In this document: one piece after another, positions 31,348 through 32,962 of the stretch | Layout: each line of letters starts with the position of its first letter | Position numbering within the stretch: the stretch's first letter is position 1 | Source of the DNA: Oscillospiraceae bacterium | GTDB taxonomy: Bacteria > Bacillota > Clostridia > Oscillospirales > Oscillospiraceae | Assembly: GCA_902775985.1 (NCBI GenBank) | Contig: CACYOR010000015.1 | Span: forward strand, 1-32,962 | DNA: 32,962 nucleotides | Reading direction: 5' to 3' | Program-made: the position numbers and the translations under genes | Notes under the pieces: generated by a model | Told to the model about the DNA's origin: nothing | Seen by the model: the letters and a program-made list of their open reading frames with translations, nothing else | The model's database searches: none

Positions 31348-32130
31348 CAGGCACTGATAGGAAAGGATGGCGCCGGCGGCTTTGCCGACCTCCTTCTTGG
31401 TCTTGTACTTCTTGGGATAGGCGCTGATGAGTACCGAGAGCTTGGAATAGCCGTAGGTGCGGGCGTCAAAGTCGGGCTTTGCGCGCTTGAGAAACTGGCC
31501 CGCGGAGCTGACATAGGCATAGCCGTCCTCGTCCTGGAACTTGTCCCAGGCGGTGCGCAGCAGCTTGTGGATCTCGTTGATATCCTCCGCCTTGGCCACG
31601 GCCTCGGCCTCGGCCTTGGTCTGCTTGCTGGGCTTCTTGCTCTTGCTCTTGCTCTCGGCCTTGGCCTTGGCGGGCGCGGGGGTATTGGCCACCGGGGCAT
31701 CCAGGTTTTCCAGATAGATAAACTCATCGCAGCTCTTGCGGAAAGCCTCGGGGGTCTTCTTTTCGCCGACGCCCACCACATGCACGCCCTGCTCCCGCAG
31801 GTGGATGGCCAGAGGCGTGTAGTCGCTGTCACTGGCCACGATGACAAAGGCGTCGTAGATCTCCCGGTGCAGCAGCTCAATGGTGTCGATGACCAGGGCC
31901 ATGTCGGTGGCGTTCTTGCCGGAGACATAGTCAAACTGCTGCTCGGGTTTGATGGCCAGGCGCTTGATCTCGCCCTCCCAGCGCTTGAGCGCGTCCTTTT
32001 TCCAGTTGCCGTAGGCGCGTTTGACAACGATGCGGCCCAGGGTGTTGACCTCCTGGATCACCGACTCGAGCTTGGCCAGCTGGGTGTTGTCCGCGTCGAT
32101 CAGCATCGCGATTTTTTGCAGATTTTCCAT
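31345..32130 (-). CDS. NYN-domain protein with C-terminal LOTUS/OST-HTH domain
   Basis: 261-residue predicted RNA-processing protein. The N-terminal NYN (PIN-like nuclease) domain spans about 5-140: IAMLIDADNTQ (Asp12, Asp14), GKNATDMALVIDTIELL (Asp76) and VIVASDSDYTPLAIHLR (Asp101, Asp103). All acidic positions expected to bind metal are present, so it may be an active nuclease. A 40-residue Ala/Lys/Ser/Glu linker (about 145-182) follows, then a LOTUS/OST-HTH domain (about 183-245: EIHKLLRTAWDKF, DEDGYAYVSSAGQFLKRAKPDF). Known LOTUS domains bind RNA or helicases. Ribosome site AAGGAA lies 6 bp upstream; the M32 gene ends 12 bp upstream. Confidence 0.85.
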   Translation of the reverse strand: MENLQKIAMLIDADNTQLAKLESVIQEVNTLGRIVVKRAYGNWKKDALKRWEGEIKRLAIKPEQQFDYVSGKNATDMALVIDTIELLHREIYDAFVIVASDSDYTPLAIHLREQGVHVVGVGEKKTPEAFRKSCDEFIYLENLDAPVANTPAPAKAKAESKSKSKKPSKQTKAEAEAVAKAEDINEIHKLLRTAWDKFQDEDGYAYVSSAGQFLKRAKPDFDARTYGYSKLSVLISAYPKKYKTKKEVGKAAGAILSYQCL

Positions 32131-32142
32131 AAAACTTCCTTA

Positions 32143-32962
32143 TTACAGTTCATAAATGCGGCTGAACTTCTCCTCCAGATAGTCGAGGTAGTAGTTCACG
32201 TTCAGGCTCTCGCCGGTGATGGCGCGGATCCACTCGTCCGGCGTGGAGAGCGAGGCGATCGAGAACACGTGCTCGATGAGCCAGTCCCGGATCAGCGTGA
32301 GTTTGCCCTCGCGGATGGCAGCGTATACGTCGAAATCCTGCTGCATCCGGCGCAGGATCTGTACGCCGTAGGCGTTGCCCAGGGCGTAAGAGGGGAAATA
32401 GCCAAAGGCGTAGCCGCACCAGTGCACATCCTGCAGGCAGCCCCGGGCGTCGTCGGGCACCTCGATGCCCAGGTATTCCTTGTACTTGGCGTTCCAGAGG
32501 GTGGGGATCTCGTCCACCGTGATCTCACCGTTCATAAAGGCCTTTTCCAGCTCATAGCGCACCATGATGTGCAGGCAGTAGCTCAGCTCGTCCGCCTCGG
32601 TGCGGATCAGGCTCGGGCGGGCGACGTTGACGGCCTCGTAGAGCTCCCGGTCGCTGATGTCATCAAAGGTACCACCGGCCAGCTCCCGGATCTTGGGCGC
32701 CACATAGGCGATGAATTCCTCGCTGCGGCCCACCAGGTTTTCGTAAAAACGGGAGATGGTCTCGTGCATGGCGTTAGACATGTTGTTGGCGCCGTGATTT
32801 TCATGAAGTTCGGCCGGTTCGTTCTGCATGAAGAGGGCGTGGCCGCCCTCGTGCAGGGTGGTGAAGACGTTGGAGATGAAGCTGTCCTCGTGATAGTGGG
32901 TGGTGACGCGCACATCGTGGGGCCCGAAGTTGTCGGTGAAGGGGTGCTCCGTGGTCATGAGC
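32143..32962 (-). CDS. Carboxypeptidase Taq (M32) metallopeptidase, C-terminal part, truncated by window edge
   Basis: Zinc carboxypeptidase; only the last 270 or so residues of a family of about 500 are here, and the gene runs off the right edge. The zinc motif is HEGGH in TLHEGGHALFMQ. It is followed by HETISRFYENLVGRS, equivalent to the family's HESQSRLWENxVGRS. RTEADELSYCLHIMVRYELE and CLQDVHWCGYAFGYFPSYAL match the family's conserved blocks. The zinc ligands are intact. It lies 12 bp upstream of the NYN gene on the same strand, so the two may be cotranscribed. Confidence 0.93.
   Translation of the reverse strand, partial: LMTTEHPFTDNFGPHDVRVTTHYHEDSFISNVFTTLHEGGHALFMQNEPAELHENHGANNMSNAMHETISRFYENLVGRSEEFIAYVAPKIRELAGGTFDDISDRELYEAVNVARPSLIRTEADELSYCLHIMVRYELEKAFMNGEITVDEIPTLWNAKYKEYLGIEVPDDARGCLQDVHWCGYAFGYFPSYALGNAYGVQILRRMQQDFDVYAAIREGKLTLIRDWLIEHVFSIASLSTPDEWIRAITGESLNVNYYLDYLEEKFSRIYEL

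Noticed and set aside
1-32962. tRNA genes, insertion sequences, prophage or defence genes
   Set aside because: I looked through the gaps and open frames and saw no tRNA-like cloverleaf, transposase, integrase or recognised defence protein; an exhaustive covariance or profile search was not possible.

Overview
This window is the replication-origin region of a spore-forming, GC-rich Clostridia-type Bacillota, most likely of the Oscillospirales/Oscillospiraceae kind. Three things point there: the order dnaA-dnaN-S4 protein-recF-remB-gyrB-gyrA; sporulation and germination genes (a gerA-gerC-gerB receptor operon and the spore protease gpr); and sigma-A type promoters with AAGGAGG ribosome sites. 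No species-level call is possible from the sequence alone.

Layout, left to right. Positions 1-300 hold the leader and two tandem, near-consensus promoters of a ribosomal RNA operon transcribed leftward off the window edge. Head-to-head with it is a spore germinant receptor operon (369-4131, + strand). A structured intergenic island flanked by two identical 36-bp palindromes follows (4117-4400). From 4413 to 22162 almost everything is on the - strand: a parvulin-type foldase, mfd, a HAD phosphatase, a GNAT-like protein, an ABC exporter, RNase HI, a SHOCT membrane protein, gyrA, gyrB, a second palindrome-rich island, remB, recF, an S4-domain protein, dnaN, the origin, and dnaA. The - strand continues rightward with mscL, serS, parB, parA and gpr. 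At 26.9 kb the strand switches: rpsT, a diacylglycerol/lipid kinase, an Asp23-family protein, fakA and a 227-residue unknown protein are on +. The right end has an NYN-LOTUS protein and a truncated M32 carboxypeptidase on -.

The origin is best placed in the 239-bp dnaA-dnaN gap. It contains five DnaA-box-like sites and an AT-rich, trinucleotide-periodic tract. Two parS sites lie between gpr and parA, one touching the -35 hexamer of the parAB promoter. DnaA (initiation), DnaN (clamp), RecF (gap repair), gyrase (supercoiling), ParAB-parS (origin segregation), Mfd (transcription-coupled repair) and RNase HI (R-loop removal) together form a chromosome replication and maintenance neighbourhood.

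I found no clearly novel multigene system, phage, insertion sequence, CRISPR array or tRNA. The observations most worth a second look are: the altered DnaA recognition-helix motif alongside degenerate DnaA boxes; the parAB-serS-mscL block sitting head-on upstream of dnaA where rpmH-rnpA is expected; the parS/-35 juxtaposition; the two palindromic intergenic islands; a divergent seryl-tRNA synthetase motif 3; and a 22-bp palindrome whose two ends are the stop codons of convergent genes.
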